The notes: generated by a model not told the origin, from the letters alone. A stretch of 64,000 nt of DNA from Scenedesmus sp. ARA3 (GCA_004335835.1 RWJK01001390.1:19226-83225); one strand, 5' to 3'. Shown: positions 22,025-35,061, numbered from the stretch's first letter. A program made the numbers and translations.

Positions 22025-22300
22025 AATGAACCAGAACAAGAAGCTAGGAATGCAAAGACGAAATGCTAATGATTATTTTTTGCGCTTTTATTCAGAAATC
22101 GAGGTGGTCCAAAGGGGTCAAATCCGCTGTTGACTGCGATTTGCTCACACTAATTTGCGATTGTGGTCTCATAAGAAAATGAACCAGAACAAGACCTGCA
22201 ACATTACTTACTAAACTTGACGTTCGAACGTTCTACAGCAGAAAGCAGGCAATCGAGGTGGTCCTAAGCGGCCGAATCGGCTGACGAGTGCCGGCACTGG
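22025..22300 (+). repeat. diverged tandem duplication, about 154 bp unit
   Basis: AATGAACCAGAACAAGA occurs near 22025 and 22178, and AATCGAGGTGGTCC at 22097 and 22251, both about 154 bp apart. The sequence between these anchors has diverged strongly. It has AT-rich patches unusual for the window. Confidence 0.7.
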
Positions 22301-23171
22301 AAAGTCTGCTCAGCGAAAGAGCCCGCAGCACCCAGAAAGGCGCATATGTCTTCCAAGTTACTTTATCAATGATTATATCGTGTTTCTGCGGCGAGCACTT
22401 TCGTCACTGCCCCAAGTGCAGTCCGAGTGCACCCCACTGTGACACCCCCGACACGTGTCGGTGCACCCGGGTGCATGCACCACTGCAGTGCTGGTGACTG
22501 AGGTCAAATTGCCCAAACCGGTTGGACACGAACGCGTCCCAGCAGCCTCAACATTGTTTATGAAGTAATAGTGAACTTAATAAATGCGACTGGAGACATC
22601 GCTTGGCTCGTTCGTGTCAGCCCAGTACTGGGGTCTAGGGTGCTTTGGGGGGGTGGCTGGAGCTGGGGGCAGCAGATCAGCTCTTTCTCTGAACTGTACA
22701 ATGACTCAATACTGACTGATGAGGCAGGATGGCAGGATGGCAAGGGTGCCTTTTGCGGGAGGTGCTGCTGGCATAGACGTCGACAGTTGCACCGACATTA
22801 CTGACATGGTTGAACATCAGCTATGATCTACATGCACCTGTGGAGATGCACGTTATTACCCTTTGATGTTGCATGTTGGGCTGCAGATGTGCAGTTTACA
22901 GCTGCGTTTTGTGCAGGACAGTTGGGCTGGCGCAGCGTTGCTGGTGTACTGTAATGTACAGGGTTGTACAGAGCAGCTGCTCAGAGTAATTTCTGGTCGT
23001 TCAGAGAATCGTTTTAACTTTGAGGTACTTGCTGTGTCGATCTCGCTACTGCGACAAAGCCATGCATCCACGAAACCCTACTGATGTTTGTGTTTGTGCA
23101 AGGGCGCTTGTGCTAAGCGGACTGCAAGTTTACCGTGTTATATACGCACGTTGAATGGTAATTAGATCCTT

Positions 23172-23212
23172 AAATTGAAGCACCGCTGCACAGAGAGCTG
23201 CAGCTTCAATTT
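23172..23212 (+). repeat. small hairpin
   Basis: AAATTGAAGC at 23172-23181 is exactly complementary to GCTTCAATTT at 23203-23212, with a 21-base loop containing a further GCTGCA/TGCAG pairing. It lies about 180 bases before the RSP3 start codon. Role unknown. Confidence 0.55.
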
Positions 23213-23387
23213 CGCGTCCAGCAGGCACTCAAGTCAAAGTGGATCATTGATGGGCAAAGCTGCTTTACACAAGCGAAGAATATTCTATCCGAGTGTCTCG
23301 GGACCATAGAAGCGGGCACTTAGCGTGGCAACCTGGCAGCAGCTTCCCCTAGGCCGAAAGGGCATAGCCAGTGCCTGAGAGCGAAAG

Positions 23388-26300
23388 ATGCCGCAGTCCA
23401 CGCAAACACAGCAGCAGCTGTACTCGCATGCAGCTGAACCAAAAGCTGTGCAGCAAAGGCGGGCCAAGGTGAGCAGCAGACTGGCCTGGGCAGCAGCAAC
23501 ATTGCTTTGCGTGCCACTGGATGCATGCACGTGGCTGGCTGCCCTGCGCATGCTCAGCAAGTCAAGCAGCAGTCTCAGATGCTCTTTAATAGCAGCTGCA
23601 TGACAGTGTAGCTGGCCTTGCCGATGCGTGACCCTGCACAAATTCATGGCAGTCCCAGCAGAAGTTTGCCAGCAGAGACATACAGGCCTGTACGTGTGCT
23701 GAGCCGAGGTGGTGTTAGACACTGGAGTACTTGATGACGTCCGTGCAATGCAGTACCGAGAAGATGATCCAACAGCTATTCCAAGCAACATCATGTTCGA
23801 CCGGCGGGTCGTGCGCGGCAATACATATGCAGCACGCATCTTGCCAGCAGAGCCAGTGCTGCATCTCACATCCAAGCCGGGCGGCACATCAGCAGCGGCA
23901 GCGTGAGTACTCTTGGCTCACGCGCAGCATTGTAAAGTTTCTTGTACGGTGTCAGCACTGTCCTGCAAGAGGAATGGTGAACTTTCTGCTGCCAGCGATA
24001 TGCGGCTGGGCAGCCACAGATGCATACGGCCTTGTTGGTTGTGTGAGGATTGTTGTGCTACCAGTTGGCAGTAGCGTTCCTGCAACCTGCTGCAGATGGT
24101 GTGCTGGTGCCAATTGTGGTGCCACGTACTGCTTTGCACGTGGCTGTTGTGCTGCGCTGCAGGCGGCGAGCGCCTGGCAGGCCCAGGACCATCTCAACTC
24201 CTGAGCCTGTGGAAGGACGGCGCCACATGGATGTGCAGGTCAGCAGCAGAGCGAACAGGCAGCTGCTGCAGCAGCATCTGCCTAGTGCGGGGCAGCAATG
24301 ATCGCCAGCAAAGCCGCTTGGCATCAGCAACGGTGCCACAGTAGCCGTCCTGTTGCCGTGGCAGGGTGTGATGCAAAATCAGCTTCAGCTATGTGCAACA
24401 GCAGCAGCCCGGGTTTTGGGCAGCAGCAGGAGCAGCAATCACCAAGACGAGTGTTGTCTGTTTGCTGATAACAAATGCTGCTTGAAAGAATTGCGCCCTC
24501 AACATGCAAGAAGAAGCCTGAAGCAGTTAGTGCATGTTGGCTTGATGCATTCCCTGGACCACAGCGGCGCGGCTGTTGATGCTTTTGCTGCTTCTGCTCT
24601 TCCAGACTGATGTGTACCTGGAGGAGCTGACTGACGTGGTGCCAGAAGCAGACACCACCACGCAGACAGATGCATTCCTGGACAGGCCGCCAACACCACA
24701 GTTTGTGCCAACCAAGTCAGGCACAGATGCAGCAACACAGGTAGAGCAAGGTGAGAGCATGGTGGGTTCTGGTGGCCATCAGCAGCCATGTTGGCACCTG
24801 GAAACAGCAGTGGCCTTCTCTACGTGTACATGGTAATGCTGCCAGCAGGCATTTAGCAGTGCTGGGCTGCAGCTGCAGCTCAGCCACGCGCTTGTCAACC
24901 ACACGCACGCAGCTTTGGTTCACCCTGCGCACGTGTTGAGACGCACACCGCATGCAGAGGTCATCTGAAGGTGTGCTGCTGGGGCTTTTGACTAAAACTC
25001 ATGCTGCCCTATGCTAAACACAGATGTTGTTGACTCTAAAATTCACGCTGCCCTATGCTGCACACAAATGTATCATGAACATATCTGTTGTGCATGTCCT
25101 TTGTGCATGTCCTGCAGGCGAGCTGTTTGACTTTGACGCCGAGGTGGAGCCGCTGCTGGAGGTGCTGGTGGGCAAGGTGCTGGAGCAGGCGCTGATGGAG
25201 GTGCTGGAGGAGGAGGAGATTGCAGCGCTGCAGCAGCACCAGGCGCACTTTGAGGCCATCAGGTGGGGCCAGCGGGACGGCTTTCCTGCAAGCAGATGCA
25301 GCTCCTTCAGGATGACACTTGCTCTGGAGCATAGGGGTGGATGACTGACTGCTGCTGCAGCAGCTGTGCATGCGTTGTGCTGTTGCTGGTGTTTGACGTC
25401 TGTGCTGGTGCTATGGCGGCGGCTGCAGGTTTGCTGAGCTGGGTACTGCTGCAGTAGCAGTGCATCCCCCTGTCGGCAGCGGCTGTGTGCACGGTGCCGC
25501 AGAAGTGTGATGCTTGTGCTGCGTGCCGTGGCCGTGTATGCTTGTGCCGTTGCTGATGCCTGTGCTGTGTGCTGTGGCTGTGTGTGCGCAGGTCTGCTGA
25601 GCTGGTGGCAGCGCAGCGGCTGGAGGCAGCGGAGCGACGCAAGATGGAGGAGAAGGAGCGCCGCCTCAAGCAGGTGGGGCCGTGAATGTGGTTCAGGTGA
25701 TGCAGGACAGTGAGCAGCTGGACGCCGGCTGTGGGAGTTGGGCGCAGCATGCTGACACCCTAAATGTTCTGCTTCAAGGCATGACCAGCAGATGCACCTG
25801 CGCAGCAGCAGCTATCACGCAGCCCTGCTTGATGCTCACTGTGTTCCACGCTCGCCACTCCTCAACTGTGCAGGAGCGTGAGCGCAAGGAGCGCGAGCGT
25901 GTGGTGCGTGCCAAGGTGGCAGCGTCTACCTTTGCACGCGGCTACCTGAACGGCATCGTGAAGAGCGTGTTCCAGCAGCTGCAGGACAGCGGCTACTTCT
26001 ACGACCCAGTGGAGCGTGAGGTGAGTGCATGCTGTGCCGTGGGATTGCCACAGCCACAGCCTCACGCTGAGCACTGAGCGCTAAGCGCTGAGCGCATTAC
26101 GGAGTCGCGCAGCAAGGATGCTGCTGGGCTGTTGGCATGCATGGCTGTCCACACTACCTGCCTACCTTGCTTGCCTGCTTGTCTCTGCTGCTGTCTTCAG
26201 CTTCTTCCTTGTCTGCCAGTCACAGCTCCTGTCACTGCTTTGGCTGTGCTAATATCACCTTACCTGGTCAAGCTGTGCGCTGCACCTGCTGCAGGTTGAG

Positions 26301-27697
26301 GCGGAGTTCCTGCCGTGGCTGACGCAGCAAGCTGTTGCGCATGTTGAGCGTGGCTTGCTGGCGCGCTCCGTGGTGGCAGCGCTGGTGGCTGATGCAGTGG
26401 CGCTGCGGGAGAGTGAACAGCAGGGCGCTGCCGCGCTTGCTGATGCGCAGGCGGCGGCTGCAGAGGCGTATGCAGCAAAGGCAAGTGGCTGAGGCGAGGC
26501 GGGGCAGGAACAGTCACTGAGCAGTGTCCCAGTTGTTTTTCAATGTTGGTGCGGCCAACCTGAAGGTTGAAACCGCATCGCCGTTTATCCTGCGCTGTAC
26601 CAGCTGTCCTGTGTGCAGGGATTGTAGCTGCAGTAGTTGCCAACAAGATGATGAATGCCACTGCTGTGGCTGTGCATGCAGGAGGCGGAGGCTGCTGCCA
26701 TTGCCAGTGCTGCTGAGCTGGCAGACATCAGGGCAAAGGCAACGTTCATCCTCAACCACCTGCAACCACCCGTGAGTGGCGTGCTCTGGCTGCACCTGCC
26801 AGCAGCGGAATCAAACTTGCAGCATGCAGAGCTGTAGCAGGCACCACCGATTGCGCAGCATTCAGGACTTGTTTTCAGCACCAGGAGGTGACGTACATGT
26901 GCTGGCAGCTCAGCGTATGCACGCAGCAGTACTCGTGCTTGCAGCTCAGCGTATGCACGCAGCAATGTGCTGCATTTGATGAGCTTTTTTGTTGCCGCTG
27001 CTGTGGCTGCGACAGATTGCCCGCCAGGAGCAGATTGATGCTGTGCGGGCTGAGCTGGTGGCCAAGTCAGGCGGTGATGCAGAGGCGGCATTTGAGGCAG
27101 AGCGGGCACGCGTTGGTGATGAGAAGCGCGCAGAGCTGGAAGCACAGCTGGCAGCAGCAGCAGCTGAGGCAGAGGCGGCGGCCGCTGCAGCTGAGGTGGG
27201 TGTGCACGCTGCAGATGGGCAGGGCGTTGCGCTGCAGTAGCCATGCGGTGCTGCAAATGGCAAGTGCTAGCTGGGTGAAGTACAGCTTGCTACTGAACCA
27301 GCCATGTATAACGTCAGGGCGGCAGTGACCATGCCGGGCTCGGCTTTCAACTGCTGGCTGCTGCAGCATTGCCGGACCGATGCTGGCAGTCACTCCGCAC
27401 GATTCCCGGACTCTTTGATGCACCGTCTGCCGCTTGACACTCTTGCGCACGCCTGTCTGCACGCTATGCATGCAGGCTAACGGTGAGGAGCCTCCAGCAA
27501 GTGAAGAGCCTCAGATTGATGTTGAGGCACAGGCTGAGGCAGCGATGGCGGCGGTGCAGCACCCCACAGCTGCTGAGGTGACAGATGGCGATGTGCTCAG
27601 TGCGCTGCTGGAGCAAGGCGTTGTCACAAAGGAGGCGATCGTGCATGGCCTAGCTGTGCACATGCTGGGCGATGAGGCTTACATTCAGCAGGAGTAA
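23388..27697 (+). CDS. RSP3: radial spoke protein 3 (flagellar A-kinase anchoring protein)
   Basis: Eleven exons: 23388-23468, 23754-23902, 24163-24238, 24606-24750, 25118-25262, 25592-25673, 25874-26020, 26295-26480, 26682-26771, 27016-27195 and 27476-27697. All phases fit and give 500 residues, close to the 516 of Chlamydomonas RSP3. The start reads QQLYSHAAEPKAVQQRRAK, then FDRRVVRGNTYAARILP, DTTTQTDAFLDRP, VEPLLEVLVGKVLEQALMEV, then LEEEE, SAELVAAQRLEAAERRKMEE and EAEFLPWLTQQAV, all hallmarks of the family. It forms the stalk dimer of radial spokes in the axoneme, docks the spoke to outer doublets and binds the RII/DPY-30-type proteins through amphipathic helices. The C-terminal third is an Ala/Glu-rich coiled coil. 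One intron uses GC-AG. The organism therefore has, or descends from, cells with motile flagella. Confidence 0.97.
26481..26681 (+). other. GC-AG intron of RSP3
   Basis: The donor is AAAG/GCAAGT, with GC in place of GT; the acceptor is CATGCAG at 26681. Reading into it gives a stop after four codons (KASG), so the splice is needed for the in-phase continuation EAEAAAIASAAELADIR. Confidence 0.75.
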
Positions 27698-27983
27698 ACG
27701 CAGGGACGGGCGGTGGTGTAGTGTGTTACGCTGGCAGGGCCTAGGTCTCTTGCTGCTGTGTGCCTGCCTCTATCGTCATCTTGTTGTACTCTCGAGGAAC
27801 CGTGCAGGTTGGCGTAGGGCATTAACTTCTTCTTGTTCGACAAGCCAGCGTCGTACTTGCAACAGGCACTGCAACAGCCTGGTGTGTCTGTCTTGGCCCA
27901 CTGTTCAAGTGTATGCTACTCTGAAAGGCTGTTGCTGACATACAGTAGAGTAATTTAACGTTTCTGGTTGTAATCGAGCTGCC

Positions 27984-28889
27984 ATGGCTCAATGCACGTT
28001 CACGCAAGCCAGTCGGGCCCGTTGTAGCTCTTTCCGGTCACTGCGATCGTGCCCGCCCGTTCGGAGTGTAGGGGCAGCTGCAGTATGCAGATTTCGTGGC
28101 AAACAAACTCTATTTAGCACTCAGGTGCAGCAGCAGCAGCAGCATATGCTGACATTGAGAGCAGCAGCAGCAGCAAGGGATGATGTCCAGCCAGTGCCAG
28201 ACCTTGCCATTCCACCCAGCGACATAGAGTGCGACCGCAAGTGTGAGTGGCTCACTGAACTAAACAAGCAGTGCTGCGCTAGAAGCTATGTGCGTATCTG
28301 GCTGACGACACACCAGTAGTCCTGCTACATGTGCAGTTGCTTGCGCTGTGCTGGCATCTCATGATCATCGGCAGGCCTTCCATAGCACCTTTGACAAGAC
28401 CTTGCACACCTTTCACAACCCCTGCACACCATCTGCTTATTCAGCACAAACTAGCAGACACGGCGGCTGCCGATAGCCACCAGCAGACAACACTGCAGCT
28501 GTTGCACACACACCAGGTATCACTGCAGCTGCTTATGTAATGCCTGGCATGCCACCTTGCTTCCTGCAGGGATTGCCGGCATGATTGCAACATGGCTAGA
28601 TGACGAGTGGACACCGCTGGAGGTGCACCAGCAGCTGGGTGCTGCAGCCGGTGCAGCTTATGTCAAGTGCAGGCAGGAAGGCATCGATGACATGAGCTCT
28701 CTTGTGCTGGGGCTGAGCAATGAGCTGCTGGCATTTAATTACCGGGAGACGTTTGTGAATGCGTTTGAGGTCGGCAACAAGGTGGTGGAGATGCTGATGA
28801 TGCGTGAGGGAGTGGATGTGTGCTGCACCTCGGACGAGGACGCTGCACGCATCGAGCGCTATGCCAGCAGCCAGCAGCAGCAGCAGTAG
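27984..28889 (+). CDS. conserved plant-type protein, probable chloroplast targeting
   Basis: The exons are 27984-28242 and 28570-28889 (phase 1), giving 192 residues. The first 50 residues are rich in Arg, Ser, Cys and Ala with almost no acidic residues (MAQCTFTQASRARCSSFRSL), as in algal plastid transit peptides. The mature part reads IAGMIATWLDDEWTPLEVHQ, AYVKCRQEGIDDM and FVNAFEVGNKVVEMLMMREG, and ends in a Gln run. It resembles a small helical family known from plant plastids and cyanobacteria whose role I cannot name. It starts only 286 bases after the RSP3 stop, so the two share a very short spacer. Junction AAGT/GTGAGT was preferred over AA/GTGTGA because it keeps phase. Confidence 0.65.
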
Positions 28890-31800
28890 CAGCAGCCGCA
28901 GCAGCCGCAGCAGCGGCGGCAGCAGAGCTAGCAGCAGTAACAGGGTTAGCAGCAGCAGCAACAACAGGTGCCAGTGTGTGTACGCTGTCTGCTGTGGAAC
29001 CGTATGCACACGCAGCGACCCAGGCGCTTGCATGCGCAGTGGCTGTCTTTTGCTCTGGTGCGGCACAGGGCCACTAATCCACATGTTTCTGCATGGTTTT
29101 ATGGTGTGCTGTTCACGGCGATGTGCACTACACATCTGATCTTGGTTGTTGACGCCAATGCCGCAGTGCCAATGTGGCCATCAAGTGTGCCATTGCACCT
29201 GGCAGCAGCCTGCTGTTTGGCATGTTTTGGATGCTTCTGGTGCAGCACAAGGCTTTGCCAGCACAGCAGACATTTACAAAACTGCCACAGGATCCTGCAT
29301 GTAAAGATGCATCACCTTTGCATGAACTAGGCTGTTTTGCACGGTGGTTTTGGTTGAAAGCTGGGGCTTTGGCTAAATGGTTGCCGCTGCAGTGTGAACC
29401 TTTTGACGTGTTCTCTAAACCAACAGTCGATTCCGTCGTTATCTACGCATTATGTTGCGTTGTGCTTGTAATGTGTGACATCAAATCTGTTGCTATTTGG
29501 AAGGCTCGTTGAGTCAAGTGGTCAGCTTGTACCGGGTTCAAGAGTACAAACAGTTACACTGCTGCACTCTTCAGGTTGCAACCGACTCTTGGCCATGTGG
29601 GTGATTGATCACCTACGGCCTCACACGGACAATGTCACCGAGCACCACGCACACTGCAACCAATTGCTTCAACCCGCACATCTTGCACTGCAGTTTATCA
29701 TCAGTGCATCCCAACCCGTCTCCCTTCAACTCAACAGTGCTGCAAATGCTACCGGCAGGGGAACACGTCCCCAGTGCCACTACAGAGGAAAAGAATACCG
29801 CACAAATCAAACTGCTACGCTGAACAAGCTCTCTTAGGCTCAGAATTGAAGCCAAACCACCCCCCCTGGACTCGCTGTCGCAACTGAAAGCGCAGTGGAA
29901 AACAGATTAGGGCATGCAGCACCCCTGGCACCTTGCCAGGGGGCCCTGAGCCCCACACTAGACGTGTTCAACTGTACAACGCACACAATCAACTCGGCAT
30001 CTGTTGGTTTACACCATGACCGATGGAACGGCAGTGTAACGAGTGCGCAGGTCAGTGCTCTGCTGCCCTGATGCAGTACAGCAGCTACGTGTGTTTACTG
30101 GCGCACTCACAACAATAAGAGGCGCGGTTCTTCCAAATGTACTGGTTCAAACTGTAGGGGTCCACAATGATCGTGGGTAACATGCAACGCACACAACCCC
30201 AATTGCGCAGGGCAATTCAGGCACAGGTCAGCTTGACCTGGCCCTCACTGCTGTGGCCTTGCAGGATGCTGGCCAGACTTTGCATGGCTGCTTGTTTGAA
30301 AGCGAACAGCAAAGCCACCGCACAGTGCGGAGCGAGACAAGTGTCCAGCTACAGCCTTCGACTGCTGCCTCGCACCCAACAGGTGTCCCTCACAACACCA
30401 AACCACACACTGCTAAACTGTCACAGCGTAACAACTCCGACTATGGGCTCCCACAAACTTCACAACTATTTGTTGCAGACTCCTCGCAGCCTTCAATCAA
30501 GGTCAAAGCCAGCAGGCACACGTGTAACGGATATAACATGCATGTAACATGTCACATGTGTTACACGCATGCTGCGTGTGCCTTACCCAAAGACAGCACG
30601 GCACAAGCGGCCGAACCCTCTTGCATATCCATGCACGCATGCAGGGAAGCGCGACTACGAAGCATGCTACATCCACATGATGCATAAATACCACACACTG
30701 CACCCCTGCCTCAGGTGGCACACTGCAAAGCTACAGCCCTTGGGGGTGTGGACAGCGCAACCTGACACACCCTAGGGGGCCACAATGGCCATAGCTTGCA
30801 GTTGTTGCTCAGCCGTGCAGCAACAAGGTGTGAGATAAAAGAAGCCCATACAGTTGGGCAAATGCACAATGGTTGCAGCGATACTTTTGTCATGAAAGGC
30901 AGCACGCAGCACTCTGCTCCAGGCCTGCAAGGACACCAGCATACACGCAAATATGGGTGACAACCATCGAATGTAATGTGGGGCATTGATATATAATCAC
31001 ACACGGACACAGACACACATGGCACAGTAGAAGCAAGAGGTGCCAGCCCAAAGCGAGGGTTATCGTAAGACGCCTCAGCAGGACAGGCTGACTCACCACC
31101 GCGACTGTAACATGTTACTTTCCCAGCCCAGAAGCAGGCAGGAAGGTGCAATGTGTCGGGCCACGCCGTGTGATTTGTTATATATGACAAAGCGGGTACA
31201 CAAACACTCTCTTTGATCTCACTGAACCGCTGGCAGCATCGACACGCAATCATCGACCCAGCAGTGATACACACATATACCCCAAAGATGCGCCAATTGA
31301 CGACCCATAACATGTCGCACATGTTATATAACCTGCTGCAAACAGGGACCCCCCTATGGCACAAGCATGCAGACCAACCACACAGAGGATCCAGCCTACA
31401 TCGCTCCAATCTATCAAACGCCACCACGTCATCAGCCATCAGCAACCGACACAGCGCTGCACGTATGCTTGCAGCACAAACGGCAAAGCCGCAACTAAGG
31501 CAAGAATCCCGCCATATAACGCAACTGTTGCAAAGGTTTCGTGCCTGAAGAGCACACACGCAGCCACCACCAAATAGTGGACTGCCAACGGGTTTGCTAC
31601 TGCTGCATGGGGTGCTGCTGCCGCCACAAAAAGTAACACCTTTCGAACAGCAGCAGCACGCCACTGGGTCGCAGATCAATGCCAGGGCACTGACAGACCA
31701 GGGCTTTGCAAAACACCTGCAGTTGAACAAGAAGAGCGCACTAGAAGCCAGGCAGACTGGCATAAAAAGGTACCGAACAGCCCGCAGCGTGCATCTGACA

Positions 31801-34800
31801 CACAGGGCATGCGTGCACGCATCAGGCTAGCAGTGCAGACTAGGCCATAACCTGCTGTCAAGCGTGCCTGCCTGCGCCTTTGCATGCAGCAGCTTGTTTT
31901 CAGCAGTAGAAAAGCCACATTCCCACCCAACCGCTACCAACTCAGTGCCGCCGAGAGCTCTACAAACAGTCCTGCAGTGCGCCGCATTGCTGCAGATCCG
32001 AGCAGTCTTGCCACACTGCGAAAAAAGAAAGCGCCGAGCACCTCGGCAGTCTGCTGCGCACAACTGTGCACAGCCACAAAGCCTGCAGCTCTGGAAACCT
32101 TGCCACAAGTGATGATAAACAGGAAACAACTGCATCTGCATCTTCGCCCAGTGCCCAACACCATCCTCACCCAGCATGACACGAGCCACAAAAGCCACTG
32201 CTGCTGATAAACACAGCACGCATCACACGACTGCCACATCTCCTGCACACCGTGAACATACACAGGCCTCCAGTATGTCATAACATACTGTCATAACACA
32301 CTGTCCAACGGCAAGATAGATGCAAGGTGCAGTAGATAGAACACGCATCATCGCGGCCAGCAAGACACGCAGGGTCATAGGTCCAACCCAAAATAACCCA
32401 TGCTGCTGCTGTAGGCGGCTAGAAAGAATCAAAATACTGCTGAGAGAAGCTGTACACAGCAATGCCGCATAGCAACTGCACACACACCACATGCAGGTGA
32501 CAGGAAGTCCCTGGAAGCCGCCTGTGCAGAATTGCAACGCCTGCTGGTGCCTTCAACCGAAAGAAGGATCCAGCCAGAGCATCTGCTGCACAGGCAACAC
32601 CTGCTGCGGCAAGCCACAGATAACCACACCTTGTATGAAGCATGGTGTACGTGTAGATTGCTGCAGGGACGCTTATGATCTGCTCGCAGCAGCGACAGGT
32701 TTGTACAATCGAGCACAGAGGCCTGCCAGTTGCACGCGCCTGTTGCGTTGAGCATTGTGCATGAATAACCGCGCTCATTTGAGGCGCTCACACACAGCAG
32801 ACATGCCAACCCTGTCACCCATAGCAGCTGTGCAACTTCAACTCTGTCTAAGCTCTGTTGGAACACTGCAGGCCTCAGAGATGGCATCCACAACTGGCTG
32901 CGCCTGCTGCTACACCAGCGGAGCGCCTGTCGTCAAACTATACACACGCCAGTACTGCCATTTGGTATACACACGCCAAGCCCAAGGTCTGCAAGAAAGA
33001 ACCAGCAACCTGCATGCCGGCGTAAAGAGAAGTACACAACCGCAGCCGTGCGTGACGCCGTGCCGGGGAGATCAATGCAAGATTCCACAACTCCCCAAAC
33101 ACGCCGATGCACAGGCTGGGATGTGCTTTGTTGTGTGCTGTGCTAAGCAAAAAGAACGCAAATCAAATCAGCTCAACAGGCCGCTCCTGGCTGCCTATCA
33201 CGCCTGCGTTGCGCAGCAACAGCAGCAAGGCAATCGCAGGCCTCCTGCATCCCGGCCGCTGCCAGAATGCGATAGAGAGAGCTAGAGAGCTGACAGATAG
33301 ATACCGCCACAAAGCACGTGCGGTGCAAAGCTGCCTGCCGCAGACACCATACGCATATGTACAAGCTGGGAACAAAAGCCGAGAGCGACACATGCCACGG
33401 TAGAGTGTCATGTGCAGCGGTGCAGGTCTCAGGGCTGATCACACAGAGACCACAAATGCACCCCTGTGAAGCTCTCCCTCTGCGGCTGGTAGCAAAGCAA
33501 GCAGTTGCGCGCACTGGCAAAGCACAGAGCAGCTCTGCTGGAGGCCCCCGGCTTGCGTTAAACAGCAAGCTGCAGGCGCAGGAGCAGGCTACCTGACGCT
33601 CGGCAGGCACATCCCTGCAATACACTTAAACCAGCACGCATAAATGGATTGATTCAGTGAATCCGTGGGGCGGCTAAAACACCAGAGCCACGCCACGTAA
33701 CAACCCTTCATTATGTCAACCAGCTCGCTGCATACATAAGGCTACGTAACAAATGTAGTCAGAGACAGCTAGGCGTATGGTCCTGCGGCACCACTCTCGC
33801 ACACACGGCACGCATTGATTCGGCGGCTGCATCCGTGCAAGGATGGCAGCCGCCACACAAAGCGCTGTTCTGGGTCCCTGGCTGATGCAGCACCGCGCAG
33901 CAGCCTCAGCACTGCATCGACAAAGTCAATGCAGCACCTAGTGGTGCTGCTGCGGCGGCGCAGCACAGCTGCCAAGCTAAGCTAGCACCTAGCAAGGCTC
34001 AGGGCAAGTTCACGGCAAGTCAGCATGCGACCGCAGCGCAGCACCAGACAAAGCTCGGTGCATGCGCGGAGGCGGGCGTGCTTCATTCAGGTGATGGCAA
34101 TGCGCAACTTCAAACACCCTCATCAGACACAAACTGCGGTAGCAAGCTGCGCCGGCGCGCCGTGCAGTGCGAGGACTGCACAGCCCGCCGGGCTCGACAC
34201 ACACTGCGCCGCAGCGGCGCTGCATGCTCATTGCCTGGAATGCAATGCACAACGAGCAGTTCCCTAACGTTTGAAAAGAACCAGAACGCGCGGTGGCAGG
34301 CTGGCTGCACACCATATCAGCAGCGAGCCACAGCTGCATGCACACACACCAATGGGTGATTGCAGTCATAAACACAGACGCCTGCTGAGCACGCATGCAG
34401 CCACTGGCGGCCCAAAACATAGGCAGCCGCCAGTTGTTGATGGGAGCGCGCGCCAGCAGGCAGCACAATAGCGCAAGCCCTGACATCCCGCGTAAACAAA
34501 AAGAAAAGAACAAGCGATGCCTACGTGCGCCACCGGCGGAAACACCGCCGCACATGCCTCGACAACCAGATCAACCCCGCTGCTGCTGCCACCCAATCAC
34601 ACCGAACCGGGTTGGGATTGAGTCTACACTCCACACACGAGCAAAGTGTATAACATGGCTGTAAGGCTTCCAATTTGTTGAGCTAAGTGTTGTTGTACGT
34701 GTTGTACAAATTCTGCAAAGAATTCAACTGCAGCTGCGTGCAGCATACAGCGCCGCCGCTGCTGCTGCTGCCGCCCAGGCTTCAAGATGCTACTGCCGTG

Positions 34801-35061
34801 CACACTGTGCCACAAACCCTAGGCCCGGAAATGCTCCAGATGGTCACCAGGAGGATGTAGACACAGCAGCAGCAGCACCCTGTGGAGTACGGGCTGCGCC
34901 TGCTGCTGGCCGCATGGCCGGCCAATGCTGCTGCTGCTACTGCTGGATGTTGCTGCCTTGGAACCGCTGCACCAGCAGCAGCTGCAGGTCACATGTTTGA
35001 CCGGTCAAACCATGAGCAGCAGGGCACAACTCGCACTTATGCGGGCTGCGGAGAGCCCAGA
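28890..35061. other. 6 kb stretch without recognisable gene; CA-rich plus strand
   Basis: After the 3' end of the gene at 27984 (a TGTAA word, the usual algal poly(A) signal, lies near 29466) I see no protein I can support. From about 29,850 the plus strand is rich in CA words and poor in T runs, the mirror of introns of plus-strand genes in this window, so a minus-strand non-coding transcript is possible. Long minus-strand frames exist (30711-31763, 350 codons; 34010-34555, 181 codons), but they are Cys-rich, lack domains and look like by-products of composition. On plus, 29605-29823 reads CNPHILHCSLSSVHPNPSPF, also not convincing. Confidence 0.45.
31307..31327. repeat. perfect palindrome, 9-bp arms
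   Basis: ATAACATGT (31307-31315) and ACATGTTAT (31319-31327) flank CGC. Related words, GTAACATGT and ACATGTGTTAC near 30545-30567 and GTAACATGTTAC near 31107-31118, occur nearby. It could be a protein-binding site or an element end. Confidence 0.6.

Larger units (their letters stand above)
21828..23387 (+). other. spacer before RSP3, with repeats, no gene seen
   Basis: It is less GC-rich than its surroundings. It holds a diverged tandem duplication (22025-22300) and a small hairpin (23172-23212), listed separately. No frame with convincing protein or splice chain was found. The RSP3 promoter should lie in its last few hundred bases. Confidence 0.5.

Noticed and set aside
29605..29855. pherophorin-like Cys-rich pieces on both strands
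   Set aside because: Neither strand gives a start with signal peptide or a splice chain, and both readings look equally plausible.
30711..31763. 350-codon minus-strand open frame
   Set aside because: Cys- and Leu-rich throughout with no domain, no splice-supported extension and several other long frames on the same strand nearby; explained by skewed composition.
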